The position numbers and the translations under genes were made by a program. A stretch of DNA of 64,000 nucleotides from Bradyrhizobium diazoefficiens (lineage in GTDB: Bacteria; Pseudomonadota; Alphaproteobacteria; Rhizobiales; Xanthobacteraceae). The notes under the pieces are model-generated. The model saw only the letters and a program-made list of their open reading frames with translations. It had not been told where the DNA came from and searched no databases. Location of the stretch: assembly GCF_016612535.1 (NCBI RefSeq), contig NZ_JAENXS010000001.1, forward strand, positions 3,001,501 to 3,065,500, read 5' to 3'. Positions 50,036-59,018 of this stretch are shown in pieces (the stretch's first letter is position 1; each line of letters starts with the position of its first letter).

Positions 50036-50866
50036 ATGATGTCGAGCCTGCCCATGCAAGTCGCCCTGATGCTCGGCGAAACCATCGAGAAGGTGATCCC
50101 CGTTACTTTCATGCTCGCGGTTGTGTTCACCGTGCTCGAACATTTCTGGGCCTGCAATCCCGGTCCTTCGTGGTGGCGCAAGCGGGAGATCGTGACCGAC
50201 ATCTGCTATTGGTTCTTCGTTCCGGTGTTCGCCCGCACCATGCGGATCGGACTGTTGATCGTCACCGCGGGCATCGTCTTCAACATCCATGGCGCTGACG
50301 AGTTGATCGCCTTCTACGACAATGGCCACGGCCCGCTGTCGCAACTGCCGCTTTGGGTGCAGGGCGTGCTGTTCCTGGTGCTGGCCGACTTCATGCTGTA
50401 CTGGCTGCACCGGCTGTTTCACGGCGGCGGGTTCTGGAAATACCATGCGATCCATCACTCCTCCGAGGAGATCAGCTGGATTTCGGCGGCCCGCTTCCAC
50501 CCGGTCAATCTGATGCTCGGCACGATCGGCGTCGACGTCGTGCTGTTGATGGCCGGCATTTCGCCGAACGTGATGATCTGGGTCGGCCCGTTCACGACCT
50601 TCCACTCGGCGTTCGTGCACGCCAACTTGAACTGGAGCTTCGGGCCTTTCCGATATGTACTGGCGACGCCGGTGTTCCACCGCTGGCACCACACCTCGCT
50701 CGAAGAAGGCGGCGACACCAATTTCGCCGGCACCTTCCCGATCTGGGACGTGCTGTTCGGGACCTTCCGCATGCCGAAGAGTGAACTGCCGCAGGATTAC
50801 GGCAAGGACGAAGCGACCATGCCGAAGGAGATCGCGGGCCAACTCGCCTATCCGTTCCGCCACTAA
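50036..50866 (+). CDS. Sterol desaturase/fatty acid hydroxylase family protein
   Basis: This 276-residue integral-membrane di-iron oxygenase-type protein has the histidine clusters HRLFH (about 124), HAIHH (about 137) and HRWHH (about 219), plus HSAFVHANL. The order and spacing match the FA_hydroxylase superfamily, and four hydrophobic segments are visible. It would hydroxylate or desaturate a lipid, sterol-like or carotenoid substrate. It sits between two tad blocks without an evident link to pili. Confidence 0.9.
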   Translation: MMSSLPMQVALMLGETIEKVIPVTFMLAVVFTVLEHFWACNPGPSWWRKREIVTDICYWFFVPVFARTMRIGLLIVTAGIVFNIHGADELIAFYDNGHGPLSQLPLWVQGVLFLVLADFMLYWLHRLFHGGGFWKYHAIHHSSEEISWISAARFHPVNLMLGTIGVDVVLLMAGISPNVMIWVGPFTTFHSAFVHANLNWSFGPFRYVLATPVFHRWHHTSLEEGGDTNFAGTFPIWDVLFGTFRMPKSELPQDYGKDEATMPKEIAGQLAYPFRH

Positions 50867-50969
50867 AGCTTTTTCCGTTCCGATCGAATCGGAACGGAGG
50901 CTCCAGATCTTTGTTCTGACGCGTTTTCTTCACGCGAGCCGGTATTCACTTCGCTCGAAAACGCTCCAG
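50867..50969. repeat. Dispersed repeat of about 105 bp, copy 2
   Basis: Same ordered blocks as 38024-38128, starting at the stop codon of the desaturase gene. TTCCGTTCCGATCGAATCGG at the left end folds back on itself, so it may also act as a 3' hairpin for that gene. Confidence 0.85.
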
Positions 50970-51129
50970 GACAGCATCCGGGGTCCCAAAGAGACAAAAT
51001 GCCGATCCGTTCAAACAATACTTGCCGAATTTGCGGAACGTTCACGAATTGCGGGCAGGTTAACCGGGTCGGGCGCCGGCTCCGCTTCCCGATCGATTCC
51101 GCCGGTTTGTGACGTCCCGGGGTAAGAGT

Positions 51130-51633
51130 ATGCGTAAAGAGTTTCTGCGCCGTCATGCGCGCGTCTGTCTCGTGGCTGCGGCTGCCGTGCTGGCTTCGCC
51201 ATCTATTGGCCTCGCCGAGCCGACCGTCGATACCATCGCGGTCAATGTCGACCAGGCCAAGCTCGTGCGGCTGCCCGGCAAGGTGGCGACGATCGTGGTC
51301 GGCAATCCCATGATCGCCGACGTCACGCTCCAGCCCGGCGGGATGATCGTCGTGACCGGCAAAGGCTACGGCGCCACCAACTTCATCGCGCTCGACCGCG
51401 GCGGTGAAATCCTGGTCGATCGGCAGATCCAGGTCGAAGGCCCGAGCGACCGGCTGGTCACTGTCTATCGCGGGGTCGAGCGGGAGTCCTATAGCTGCAT
51501 GCCGCTCTGCCAGCGCCGCGTCACGCTCGGCGACAGCGAGGGCTACTTCAACGCCACGATGGGGCAGGCCGGTTCGCTGAGCAGCAACGCCAGCGGCAAC
51601 GGCAATGGCGGCGCTGCCGCCAAGACGAACTAG
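51130..51633 (+). CDS. Stand-alone pilus-assembly N-domain protein (secretin N-terminal domain only)
   Basis: The protein has 167 residues from ATG 51130, with a signal peptide (RRHARVCLVAAAAVLASPSIGLA). The single domain (about 38-125) reads VDQAKLVRLPGKVATIVVGNPMIADV and GKGYGATNFIALDRGG. It is the same module as the N-terminus of CpaC but without the secretin barrel. The tail is Ser/Asn/Gly-rich. It heads the plus-strand tadE/G group, so a periplasmic role in pilus assembly is likely. Confidence 0.85.
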   Translation: MRKEFLRRHARVCLVAAAAVLASPSIGLAEPTVDTIAVNVDQAKLVRLPGKVATIVVGNPMIADVTLQPGGMIVVTGKGYGATNFIALDRGGEILVDRQIQVEGPSDRLVTVYRGVERESYSCMPLCQRRVTLGDSEGYFNATMGQAGSLSSNASGNGNGGAAAKTN

Positions 51634-51849
51634 CAAGATCAGCCGAGAGGCCAACGCGCGGGACCTTGCGGTCCTGCGCGACGCTGTCGTGTGCGGCGGG
51701 CTTTCGGTTCTTGCTGCGTCCGCGGGCTGGCGTCGGTAACCCGATCTTAATGACTCGGCCCGGCCGGCGCGGATCGCCTGAAACACTTAAACAATCAGTT
51801 TCCGCTACTGATCGGAGCAGAGATCGCTGCCGTTGGGGAATTTGACGCG

Positions 51850-52428
51850 ATGCCATCGCCTGCACCTTCATGGTACACGCTCTGGACCGCACCGCACCGA
51901 TTTCGCGGCAATCGCCGCGGATCCGCAGCGGTCGAGTTCGCGCTGGTCGCGCCGATCTTCTTCGCGCTGCTGTTTGCCATCATCGAGACCGCGCTGGTGT
52001 TCTTCTCAGGCCAGGTGCTCGAGACCATCACGCAGAATTCTGCGCGCGTGGTGCTGACCGGCCAGGCGCAGTCGGGTTCGGTGACGGTCTGCGCGGTGGG
52101 CGGCGTTGCCACGCCTTGCACGCAAGCGACGTTCAAGAGTTACGTCTGTAGCCAGGTCCCGGCGCTGTTCGACTGCAACAGCCTATACGTCGAGGTCACC
52201 AGCTTCTCGTCTTTCTCGGCGGTGACGCTGCCGACCCATCTCGACGCGGCTTGCAATTTCGACACCAACATGAACTACAGCGCGGGCAGTGCCGGCGACA
52301 TCGTGGTGGTCCGGCTGTTCTATCAGTGGCCGCTGTTCGTGACCGGACTCGGCTACAACATTGGCTGCGGCAGCACCAGCAAGAAGCTGCTCGTGGCCAC
52401 GGCCGCGTTCAAGAACGAGCCTTACTAA
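51850..52428 (+). CDS. tadE: TadE-like minor pilin / pilus assembly protein
   Basis: This 192-residue protein has a cytoplasmic leader ending RRGSAAVEFALVAPIFFALLFAIIETALVFF, the prepilin-like TadE motif with the Glu five residues into the helix. The periplasmic remainder has several cysteines (VCAVGG, CTQATFKSYVC, FDCNSLY, CNFD, IGCGS) that may form disulfides. CpaA would process it. The next gene is 21 bp downstream. Confidence 0.9.
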   Translation: MPSPAPSWYTLWTAPHRFRGNRRGSAAVEFALVAPIFFALLFAIIETALVFFSGQVLETITQNSARVVLTGQAQSGSVTVCAVGGVATPCTQATFKSYVCSQVPALFDCNSLYVEVTSFSSFSAVTLPTHLDAACNFDTNMNYSAGSAGDIVVVRLFYQWPLFVTGLGYNIGCGSTSKKLLVATAAFKNEPY

Positions 52429-52449
52429 GAGCAACGGATCGGCGGAGCG

Positions 52450-53025
52450 ATGCAGACGATTGCGAAATTCTGGCGGGCGACCCGTTTCTCCGCGTACGAA
52501 TTCCTTGCTGATGGCACGGGGCTCGCGGCCACCGAATTCGCGGTGATCGTGCCGCTGATGCTGGTGATGTTCTTCGGCACGGTCGAATTCTCGTCGGCTG
52601 TGGCGATCGATCGCAAGGTGACACTGATGGCGCGGACGCTGTCGGACCTCACCTCGCAGTCGACGTCGGTCGCCGATACCGACATGACCAATTTCTTCGC
52701 TGCCTCGACCGCTATGCTGACGCCATATTCCGCGACGTCGGTGTCGGCAACGATCACCGAACTCTATGTGGATTCGACACAGACGGCGCATGTTCAGTGG
52801 AGCAAGGGGGCGGCGCCGCGGACCCAGAAGTCGTTGGTCTCAATTCCAACGACGCTCGCGATCGCCGGCACCTATCTGATCTTCAGCGAGGTCAGCTATA
52901 TATACACACCATCGGTCGGCCACGTGCTCAAGAGCGCGATCACGCTGAGCGACGTCGCCTATACCCGCCCACGCCAGTCGTTCTGCGTCTACTACAGCCC
53001 GGACACGGCCTGCACGACCTACTGA
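52450..53025 (+). CDS. TadE/TadG-family pilus assembly protein
   Basis: The protein has 191 residues. The prepilin-like segment GLAATEFAVIVPLMLVMFFGTVEFSSAVAIDRKV lies at about 24-58, later than in the preceding gene. The periplasmic part is short and ends in a Cys pair (FCVYYSPDTACTTY). It is a minor pseudopilin, TadF- or TadG-like. A hairpin terminator follows at 53048. Confidence 0.87.
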   Translation: MQTIAKFWRATRFSAYEFLADGTGLAATEFAVIVPLMLVMFFGTVEFSSAVAIDRKVTLMARTLSDLTSQSTSVADTDMTNFFAASTAMLTPYSATSVSATITELYVDSTQTAHVQWSKGAAPRTQKSLVSIPTTLAIAGTYLIFSEVSYIYTPSVGHVLKSAITLSDVAYTRPRQSFCVYYSPDTACTTY

Positions 53026-53047
53026 GCGTATCCGCTCTTCGGACATG

Positions 53048-53078
53048 AAAAAGGCCGTGCATCCCGCACGGCCTTTTC
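53048..53078. terminator. Bidirectional terminator between tadG-like gene and csp
   Basis: A 12-bp stem AAAAGGCCGTGC / GCACGGCCTTTT with an ATCCC loop has T-rich ends on both strands. It lies between two convergent genes and can serve both. Confidence 0.88.
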
Positions 53079-53133
53079 CGTTGTTCAGTGCGCTTGCGTT
53101 GATCCGGGCGCGCCCCGCAGGGCGCGCTGGAGA

Positions 53134-53346
53134 TCAGCCTGCGTCGCGGAGGTTGTCGGCAGCCGACTTGCCGGACCGGCGATCGGCGACGATCTCGTAG
53201 GAGATCTTCTGGCCTTCGCGCAGCGAGCCAAGGCCGGCACGTTCGACGGCGCTGATGTGTACGAAGACGTCCTGGCCGCCATCGTCGGGCTGGATGAAGC
53301 CAAAGCCTTTGGTCGCGTTAAACCACTTCACGGTTCCCATGCTCAT
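53134..53346 (-). CDS. cspA: Cold-shock domain protein
   Basis: This 70-residue single OB-fold RNA chaperone has RNP1 KGFGFIQPD and RNP2 VFVHISAV at the usual places, and the [12 protein letters not shown] start. A second ATG lies two codons downstream. ATG 53346 has AAGGA upstream. It belongs with the IF-1 and DEAD-box helicase genes on the same strand as an RNA-handling group. The symbol denotes family rather than orthology. Confidence 0.93.
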   Translation of the reverse strand: MSMGTVKWFNATKGFGFIQPDDGGQDVFVHISAVERAGLGSLREGQKISYEIVADRRSGKSAADNLRDAG

Positions 53347-53539
53347 GGGGGTAGTTCCTTCTCAGATAACACAATGTAAGAGCCCGCTCGCGCAGGCAGG
53401 TTAGATCGAATTTCTGGAAGGGTCGTCAGCGTGTCTGAACCGGCTGTACCGGTGGATGCTAATGTCGTCCGGCCGAAAATCGATTAGCTGATTTTATTGG
53501 AAACAAGGCACCAAAACAATCCTGACGCGCACGATTTTT

Positions 53540-53568
53540 TGATCCGCCGTGATCTCCACGGCGGATCA
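53540..53568 (-). promoter_or_regulatory. Strong hairpin downstream of infA
   Basis: TGATCCGCCGT and ACGGCGGATCA form a perfect 11-bp stem with a GATCTCC loop, 47 bp after the infA stop. There is no T-tract on the minus strand after it, so it is an mRNA-end or processing structure rather than a classic intrinsic terminator. Confidence 0.5.
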
Positions 53569-53614
53569 GCATACAAGTCGGCATTTTACGTTCGCGTTCG
53601 CGTGTGGATGGCCT

Positions 53615-53902
53615 TTAGCGGCGACGGAACTGGCCGCCGCGCTGTCCGGGACGCGGAGGTCCGCCCGCCCCGCTGGGACGTTCGTCCTTGTGACGGAAAA
53701 TCAGCCGGCCCTTTTCCAGGTCATAGGGCGACATTTCCACCGTCACGCGGTCTCCCGCCAGCGTCTTGATGCGGTTTTTCTTCATCTTGCCGGCGGTGTA
53801 GGCAACGATCTCGTGTCCGGCGTCGAGTTGCACGCGGTAGCGTGCGTCGGGGAGGATTTCGGTGACCAGTCCTTCGAACTGGATCAGCTCTTCCTTAGCC
53901 AT
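53615..53902 (-). CDS. infA: Translation initiation factor IF-1 with C-terminal extension
   Basis: This 95-residue protein has its first about 72 residues in the IF-1 OB-fold ([58 protein letters not shown]). Normal IF-1 stops there. Here a 23-residue basic Gly/Pro/Arg tail follows ([20 protein letters not shown]). IF-1 binds the 30S A site during initiation. A linked cold-shock gene and helicase suggest a specialised second IF-1 rather than the housekeeping copy. Confidence 0.92.
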   Translation of the reverse strand: MAKEELIQFEGLVTEILPDARYRVQLDAGHEIVAYTAGKMKKNRIKTLAGDRVTVEMSPYDLEKGRLIFRHKDERPSGAGGPPRPGQRGGQFRRR

Positions 53903-53925
53903 GAATTTCTCCAGGTCGTGGACGG

Positions 53926-55482
53926 CTAGTGCGAATGGGGTTTGCGGGTCGGTTGGCCATTTGGCCGACTCTCGCGGCGCAAAAAGGCCACGCCTTGTAT
54001 CCCATCAGGTTTCCCGGCGCTATGCGCAGAACGCTGTTCCGGGCGGTCGGTTGGCGAAGTGTGCATCTTTCCACCGGAGCGACGACGGACAGACCCCTTC
54101 GAGGACTTCGGGCCATTACCAGGCCTTCCTTCGACACGCCTTCCGTCAGCATGCCGTGTCTCGCCATTCCGGCCTTCGCCGGGCCGTCCGTCGCCCTGCT
54201 TGCCGGCGCTGTGGTGGCGTCCGTCGGCATGCCTTTCGTCGGTACGCCGTCCCTCACCATGCCGTGCGCCCTGCGGACGCTGGCCCGGGCGGCCGCCTGG
54301 CCGGCCCTGCCGTTGCTGCTGCGGGGGAGCGCCCGCATCGCGGCGGCCGGCATCGGTGCGGTGATCTTCCCGCGTCAGCGCCACCTTGATCAGCCGCTCG
54401 ATGTCGCGGAGATAGCTGAGCTCCTCGCCGCCTGCGACCAGCGAGATCGCGGTGCCTTCGGCGCCGGCGCGCGCGGTGCGGCCGATGCGGTGGACATAAG
54501 TCTCGGGCACGTTGGGCAGGTCGAAATTGATGACATGGGTGATGCCGTCGACATCGATGCCGCGGGCGGCGATGTCGGTGGCGACCAGCGTGCGGATGTC
54601 ACCCGAGCGGAACAGGGCGAGCGTGCGCTCGCGGTGGTTCTGCGACTTGTTGCCGTGGATCGCGCTGGCGGCGATGCCGGCCCGCTCAAGCGTCTTCACG
54701 ACCTTGTCGGCGCCGTGCTTGGTGCGGGTAAAGACCAGCGCGCGGTTGACCTGCTCGTCCTTCAGAAGCTTGGTCAGGAAGGCGGGCTTGGCGGCGAAGT
54801 CGACCTGGATGATGCGCTGGTTGATGCGCTCGGCGGTCGAGGCGACCGGGGTCACTGCGACGCGCGCGGGGTCGCGCAGCATCGAGTCGGCGAGCTCGGC
54901 GATGTCCTTTGGCATGGTGGCCGAGAAGAACAGCGTCTGACGCTTGATCGGCAGCTTGGCGACGATTTTGCGGATGTCGTTGATGAAGCCCATGTCGAGC
55001 ATGCGGTCGGCTTCGTCGAGCACGAGGAATTCGACGCTTCCGAGCTTCAGCCCGTTGCTCTGCACGAGGTCGAGCAGCCGGCCGGGGGTGGCGACCAGAA
55101 CCTCGACGCCCTGCATCAATGAGCGGACCTGGCGGCCCATCGGCACGCCGCCGATGGCCAGCGTCGAGCTCAGGCGGAGGTGGCGGCCATACGCGTTGAA
55201 GCTGTCGAGGATCTGCCCCGAAAGCTCGCGGGTGGGCGACAGCACCAGCACACGGCAGGTCTTGGGCTGCAGCTTGATCCGGTGCTCGAGCAGGCGGTGC
55301 AGGATCGGCAGCGCGAAGGACGCGGTCTTGCCGGTACCGGTTTGGGCGATGCCGACGACGTCCCGGCCGGTCAATGCCAGCGGAATGGTTTGGGCCTGGA
55401 TGGGGGTGGGGGTGACGTAGTTCTCTTCGGCGAGGGCACGCGCGATGGGTTCGGCAAGGCCGAAGTCCTGAAAGGAAGTCAA
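53926..55482 (-). CDS. rhlE: DEAD-box RNA helicase (RhlE-like)
   Basis: This 518-residue protein has the Q motif region [13 protein letters not shown] and motif I AQTGTGKT (about 46). PTREL, TPGRLLD, motif [14 protein letters not shown] (about 152), SAT (about 185) and motif [12 protein letters not shown] (about 336) complete the two RecA domains. From about 380 on, the tail is low-complexity and rich in Gly, Arg, Gln and His ([20 protein letters not shown]), likely for RNA binding. RhlE-type enzymes remodel rRNA and cold-stabilised RNA. It ends 24 bp before infA. Confidence 0.93.
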   Translation of the reverse strand: MTSFQDFGLAEPIARALAEENYVTPTPIQAQTIPLALTGRDVVGIAQTGTGKTASFALPILHRLLEHRIKLQPKTCRVLVLSPTRELSGQILDSFNAYGRHLRLSSTLAIGGVPMGRQVRSLMQGVEVLVATPGRLLDLVQSNGLKLGSVEFLVLDEADRMLDMGFINDIRKIVAKLPIKRQTLFFSATMPKDIAELADSMLRDPARVAVTPVASTAERINQRIIQVDFAAKPAFLTKLLKDEQVNRALVFTRTKHGADKVVKTLERAGIAASAIHGNKSQNHRERTLALFRSGDIRTLVATDIAARGIDVDGITHVINFDLPNVPETYVHRIGRTARAGAEGTAISLVAGGEELSYLRDIERLIKVALTREDHRTDAGRRDAGAPPQQQRQGRPGGRPGQRPQGARHGEGRRTDERHADGRHHSAGKQGDGRPGEGRNGETRHADGRRVEGRPGNGPKSSKGSVRRRSGGKMHTSPTDRPEQRSAHSAGKPDGIQGVAFLRRESRPNGQPTRKPHSH

Positions 55483-55819
55483 AAGAGGGCTCTTTTCATG
55501 TCAAAAGCGGGCGCCCGGCGCAGTCAGCGGGGCACGCGCAAAGGGGTGTCGAGAAGACACCTGCGTGTTTGGGGTGTCGGATGGCTTGGGAGATATGGGG
55601 CAAGCCAGACGCCCATACGGGCTTAAGAACACGCGGCTCGCAACGACCGCTCGATTCGCAAACGATCTCTCCTCCATATGGAACATTGACGCGGCGCTTT
55701 CAAGGCAGGCGTTTATCTGGCGTCGATTGCGGTGCAAAAATAGTTATGCCGGAATTTTAGCCAGAGGCGGCGGCTTGCTCATAAAATAATCTGCCTGCCG
55801 CAGAAGCGTACATTTTATC

Positions 55820-55836
55820 TGCTCAAATTTTGAGCA
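55820..55836 (+). promoter_or_regulatory. 17-bp palindrome, NtrC-like upstream activating site
   Basis: TGCTCAAATTTTGAGCA is a perfect inverted repeat around one central base. It matches the TGC-N11-GCA frame and 17-bp length of NtrC sites. It is 75 bp upstream of the -24 box, a normal enhancer distance. Confidence 0.5.
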
Positions 55837-55910
55837 AAGACGCTGCGCCGAAAGTTTGATTGCGATAAAATTATCTAGATTGATCAATCGCTTGGCAGGT
55901 GTCCGGCCCA

Positions 55911-55926
55911 TGGCATGGTTCTTGCG
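55911..55926 (+). promoter_or_regulatory. Sigma-54 (-24/-12) promoter of the urt operon
   Basis: TGGCATGGTTCTTGCG has GG and GC exactly 10 bases apart and keeps TGGCA and TTGC of the consensus. It lies about 77 bp upstream of the urtA ATG. RpoN promoters are fully dependent on an activator, which for urea uptake in related bacteria is NtrC. Confidence 0.8.
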
Positions 55927-56002
55927 ATTCCGTTAATCGCAGGCGGCCGTGGGGCCGTTTCGCAGCGTCTTTTCACGTCTGCGTCAGGGAGATGATACAT
56001 CC

Positions 56003-57325
56003 ATGCTTAACAAATCCATTCACGATATAGCGGCGTCATTTAGCCGCCGTGGCGTTCTCGTCGCGACCGCCGGACTGATGCTCGGCCTGGCTTCCATTTC
56101 CGGCGTGAAGGCCGCGGACGACACCATCAAGGTCGGGGTCCTTCATTCTCTCTCCGGCACCATGGCCATCAGCGAAACCACGCTGAAGGACACCATCCTC
56201 TTCCTGATCGACGAGCAGAACAAGAAGGGCGGCGTGCTCGGCAAGAAGCTCGAGGCCGTCGTCGTCGACCCCGCTTCGAACTGGCCGCTGTTCGCCGAGA
56301 AGGCGCGCGAGTTGATCACCAAGGACAAGGTTGCCGTCGTGTTCGGCTGCTGGACCTCGGTGTCGCGCAAGTCCGTGCTCCCCGTCTTCAAGGAACTGAA
56401 CAACATCCTGTTCTACCCCGTGCAGTACGAGGGTGAGGAGAGCGAGCGCAACGTGTTCTACACGGGTGCTGCGCCGAACCAGCAGGCGATCCCCGCTGTC
56501 GACTATTTGATGAAGGACGAGAAGGTGAAGCGCTGGGTGCTTGCGGGCACCGACTACGTCTATCCGCGCACCACCAACAAGATCCTGGAGGCCTATTTGA
56601 AGTCCAAGGGTGTCGCCCAGGAAGACATCATGATCAACTACACGCCGTTCGGTCACTCCGACTGGCAGACGATCGTGGCCGACATCAAGAAGTTCGGCTC
56701 GGCCGGCAAGAAGACGGCGGTGGTCTCGACCATCAACGGCGACGCCAACGTTCCCTTTTACAAGGAGCTCGGCAACCAGGGCATCAAGGCGAAGGACATC
56801 CCGGTGGTCGCGTTCTCGGTGGGTGAGGAAGAGCTCGCCGGCCTCGACACCAAGCCGCTGGTCGGCCATCTCGCCGCCTGGAACTACTTCGAGTCGATCA
56901 AGACCCCTGCGAACGAGAAGTTCATCAAGGATTGGCAGGCCTACACCAAGAACCCGAAGCGTACGACCAACGACCCGATGGAAGCGCACGTGATCGGCTT
57001 CAACATGTGGGTGAAGGCGGTCGAGAAGGCGAAGTCGATCGATCCGGACAAGGTGATCGACGCGCTTCCCGGCATCGAGACGCCAAACTTGACCGGCGGC
57101 GTGGCCAAGATGCTGCCGAACCATCACATCACGAAGCCGGTGTTCATCGGCGAGATCAAGGCGAACGGCCAGTTCGACGTGGTCTGGAAGACGCCGAGCC
57201 TGGTTGCGGGCGACGCCTGGTCGAAGGAGCTCGACGGCTCCAAGGACTTGATCGGCGACTGGGTCGGCAAGAAGTGCGGCAACTTCAACACCAAGACCAA
57301 CAAATGCCTCGGCTCCGGCTCCTGA
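56003..57325 (+). CDS. urtA: Urea ABC transporter substrate-binding protein
   Basis: The protein has 440 residues from ATG 56003, with GGGAGA upstream. An in-frame start at 55949 would add a poor leader. A signal peptide with an RR pair (SRRGVLVATAGLMLGLASISGVKA) precedes the mature domain. TIKVGVLHSLSGTMAISE, VVFGCWTSVSRKSVLPVF, YPVQYEGEESERNVFYTGAAPNQQ and the ANGQFDVVWKT end are UrtA hallmarks. It captures urea in the periplasm. It is the first of the urtABCDE operon under a sigma-54 promoter. Confidence 0.96.
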   Translation: MLNKSIHDIAASFSRRGVLVATAGLMLGLASISGVKAADDTIKVGVLHSLSGTMAISETTLKDTILFLIDEQNKKGGVLGKKLEAVVVDPASNWPLFAEKARELITKDKVAVVFGCWTSVSRKSVLPVFKELNNILFYPVQYEGEESERNVFYTGAAPNQQAIPAVDYLMKDEKVKRWVLAGTDYVYPRTTNKILEAYLKSKGVAQEDIMINYTPFGHSDWQTIVADIKKFGSAGKKTAVVSTINGDANVPFYKELGNQGIKAKDIPVVAFSVGEEELAGLDTKPLVGHLAAWNYFESIKTPANEKFIKDWQAYTKNPKRTTNDPMEAHVIGFNMWVKAVEKAKSIDPDKVIDALPGIETPNLTGGVAKMLPNHHITKPVFIGEIKANGQFDVVWKTPSLVAGDAWSKELDGSKDLIGDWVGKKCGNFNTKTNKCLGSGS

Positions 57326-57352
57326 TCCGGATCTGACGTTCGACTGCACGAT

Positions 57353-57384
57353 GGGAGAAGACGGCTATTCCGCCGCCTTCTCCC
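57353..57384 (+). promoter_or_regulatory. Intercistronic hairpin between urtA and urtB
   Basis: GGGAGAAG-A-CGGC pairs with GCCG-C-CTTCTCCC around a TATTCC loop. There is no T-tract. Such structures after a binding-protein gene commonly stabilise its mRNA or reduce read-through so that the binding protein exceeds the permeases. Confidence 0.55.
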
Positions 57385-57407
57385 CACTTCTGCCGGGGTG
57401 ATTCACA

Positions 57408-59018
57408 GTGCCAGCCAATTTATCCGCCCGTTTCTGCACCTTTGTACTCTCGCTATTCCTGATTGCGTTCGCGCTGCCGGCCTTTGCCGGTCCGTTCGAG
57501 GATGCGGTCGCCAAATTCGCCACCGACGATTATTCCGATACGGAAGAGGCGATCGGCGTGGTCGCAAGCAGCGGCAATCCGCTGGCTTTTCCGATCATCA
57601 GCGCGCTGCAGGACGGCCGCCTGATGGCCGATCCGGACAGCAAGAAGGTTTACGTCACCGGCACCGACGGCAAATCGGTCGACGCCGCGACCGGCCAGCC
57701 GGTCGCCAGCGTGCCGGACAGCGCCAGCGCCGTCCGCCTCAACAACCGCCTGCGCCGCAGCGTCGATGCCGCGATCGGCAGCCTGACGCTGCAATCGCCC
57801 GATCTCGGAGCGCGGCTCCAGGCCGCGCAATCCGTCTTCAAGTCGCACGAGGAAACCGCGCTCGCGCCCGTCGAAAGCGCGCTCGCCAAGGAAACCAACA
57901 GATCGGTCAAAACCGCGCTCGGTGAGGCGCGCGCGGCGATCCTGCTGTTCAAATCCGACGCCACCGAAGTGCAGAAGCTCGAGGCCGTCGCCACTATCCG
58001 GGTGCGCGGCGACCAGGAAGCGCTGGCGCTGCTGTCCGACATCGGCACCGATCAGCCGGCCTCCGTCACCAAGGCCGCGGCGAGCGCCATCGGTTCGATC
58101 CAGAGCTCGCTCGCGGTCTGGTCCACGGTGCAGAATGCCTGGTACGGCCTGTCGCTCGGCTCGGTGCTGCTGCTCGCTGCAATCGGGCTCGCCATCACCT
58201 TCGGCGTGATGGGCGTCATCAACATGGCCCATGGCGAGATGGTGATGATCGGGGCCTACACGACCTTCGTGGTGCAGGAGGTGATCCGCACCCGTTATCC
58301 CGCTCTGTTCGATTATTCGCTGCTGATCGCCGTGCCGCTCGCCTTCCTCGTCGCCGGCGCCATCGGCGTGCTGATCGAGCGCAGCATCATCCGCTTCCTC
58401 TACGGCCGCCCGCTGGAGACGCTGCTCGCGACCTGGGGTCTGTCGCTGGTGCTGCAGCAGGCGGTTCGCACCATGTTCGGTCCGACCAACCGCGAGGTCG
58501 GCAACCCCTCCTGGATGAGCGGCGCGTTCGAGCTCGGCCAGATCACCATCACCTATAACCGGCTCTGGATCCTCGTCTTCACCCTTGCGGTGTTCGCGAT
58601 CCTGCTCGCCATGCTGCGCTACACCGCACTCGGCCTCGAGATGCGCGCGGTGACACAGAACCGCCGCATGGCGGCGTCCATGGGCATCGCCACCTCGCGC
58701 GTCGACGCGCTGACCTTCGGGCTCGGCTCGGGCATCGCCGGCATCGCCGGCGTGGCGCTGTCGCAGATCGACAATGTTAGCCCCAATCTCGGCCAGAGCT
58801 ACATCATCGACAGCTTCATGGTCGTGGTGTTCGGCGGCGTCGGCAATCTCTGGGGCACTCTCGTCGGCGCCTTCACGCTCGGCATCGCCAACAAGTTCCT
58901 CGAGCCGGTCGCCGGCGCCGTGCTCGGCAAGATCGCCATCCTGGTTCTGATCATCCTGTTCATTCAAAAGCGGCCGCGCGGCCTGTTCGCGCTCAAAGGC
59001 CGTGCGGTGGAAGCATGA
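57408..59018 (+). CDS. urtB: Urea ABC transporter permease UrtB
   Basis: The protein has 536 residues from GTG 57408, with GGGGTGA upstream. It begins with a signal-like helix, then a periplasmic domain of about 200 residues characteristic of UrtB (VASSGNPLAFPIISALQDG, helical repeats to about 235). The LivH-type membrane core follows (FGVMGVINMAHGEMVMIGAY, EAA-like RNRRMAASMGI region). It pairs with UrtC. Stop and next start overlap (ATGA). Confidence 0.95.
   Translation: MPANLSARFCTFVLSLFLIAFALPAFAGPFEDAVAKFATDDYSDTEEAIGVVASSGNPLAFPIISALQDGRLMADPDSKKVYVTGTDGKSVDAATGQPVASVPDSASAVRLNNRLRRSVDAAIGSLTLQSPDLGARLQAAQSVFKSHEETALAPVESALAKETNRSVKTALGEARAAILLFKSDATEVQKLEAVATIRVRGDQEALALLSDIGTDQPASVTKAAASAIGSIQSSLAVWSTVQNAWYGLSLGSVLLLAAIGLAITFGVMGVINMAHGEMVMIGAYTTFVVQEVIRTRYPALFDYSLLIAVPLAFLVAGAIGVLIERSIIRFLYGRPLETLLATWGLSLVLQQAVRTMFGPTNREVGNPSWMSGAFELGQITITYNRLWILVFTLAVFAILLAMLRYTALGLEMRAVTQNRRMAASMGIATSRVDALTFGLGSGIAGIAGVALSQIDNVSPNLGQSYIIDSFMVVVFGGVGNLWGTLVGAFTLGIANKFLEPVAGAVLGKIAILVLIILFIQKRPRGLFALKGRAVEA

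Larger units (their letters stand above)
55483..56002. promoter_or_regulatory. 520-bp divergent region between helicase and urtA
   Basis: Its left part (55483-55760) is the probable long leader of the helicase mRNA, with no ORF I would support. The right part is AT-rich and carries the 17-bp palindrome at 55820-55836 and the sigma-54 promoter at 55911-55926 described separately. Confidence 0.6.

Noticed and set aside
53540..53568. Intrinsic terminator for infA
   Set aside because: The stem is strong, but the T-tract is on the wrong side for the minus strand. Recorded as a hairpin instead.
53929..55122. 397-codon plus-strand frame opposite the DEAD-box helicase
   Set aside because: The helicase has all motifs in order. 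The plus-strand frame is composition-driven.
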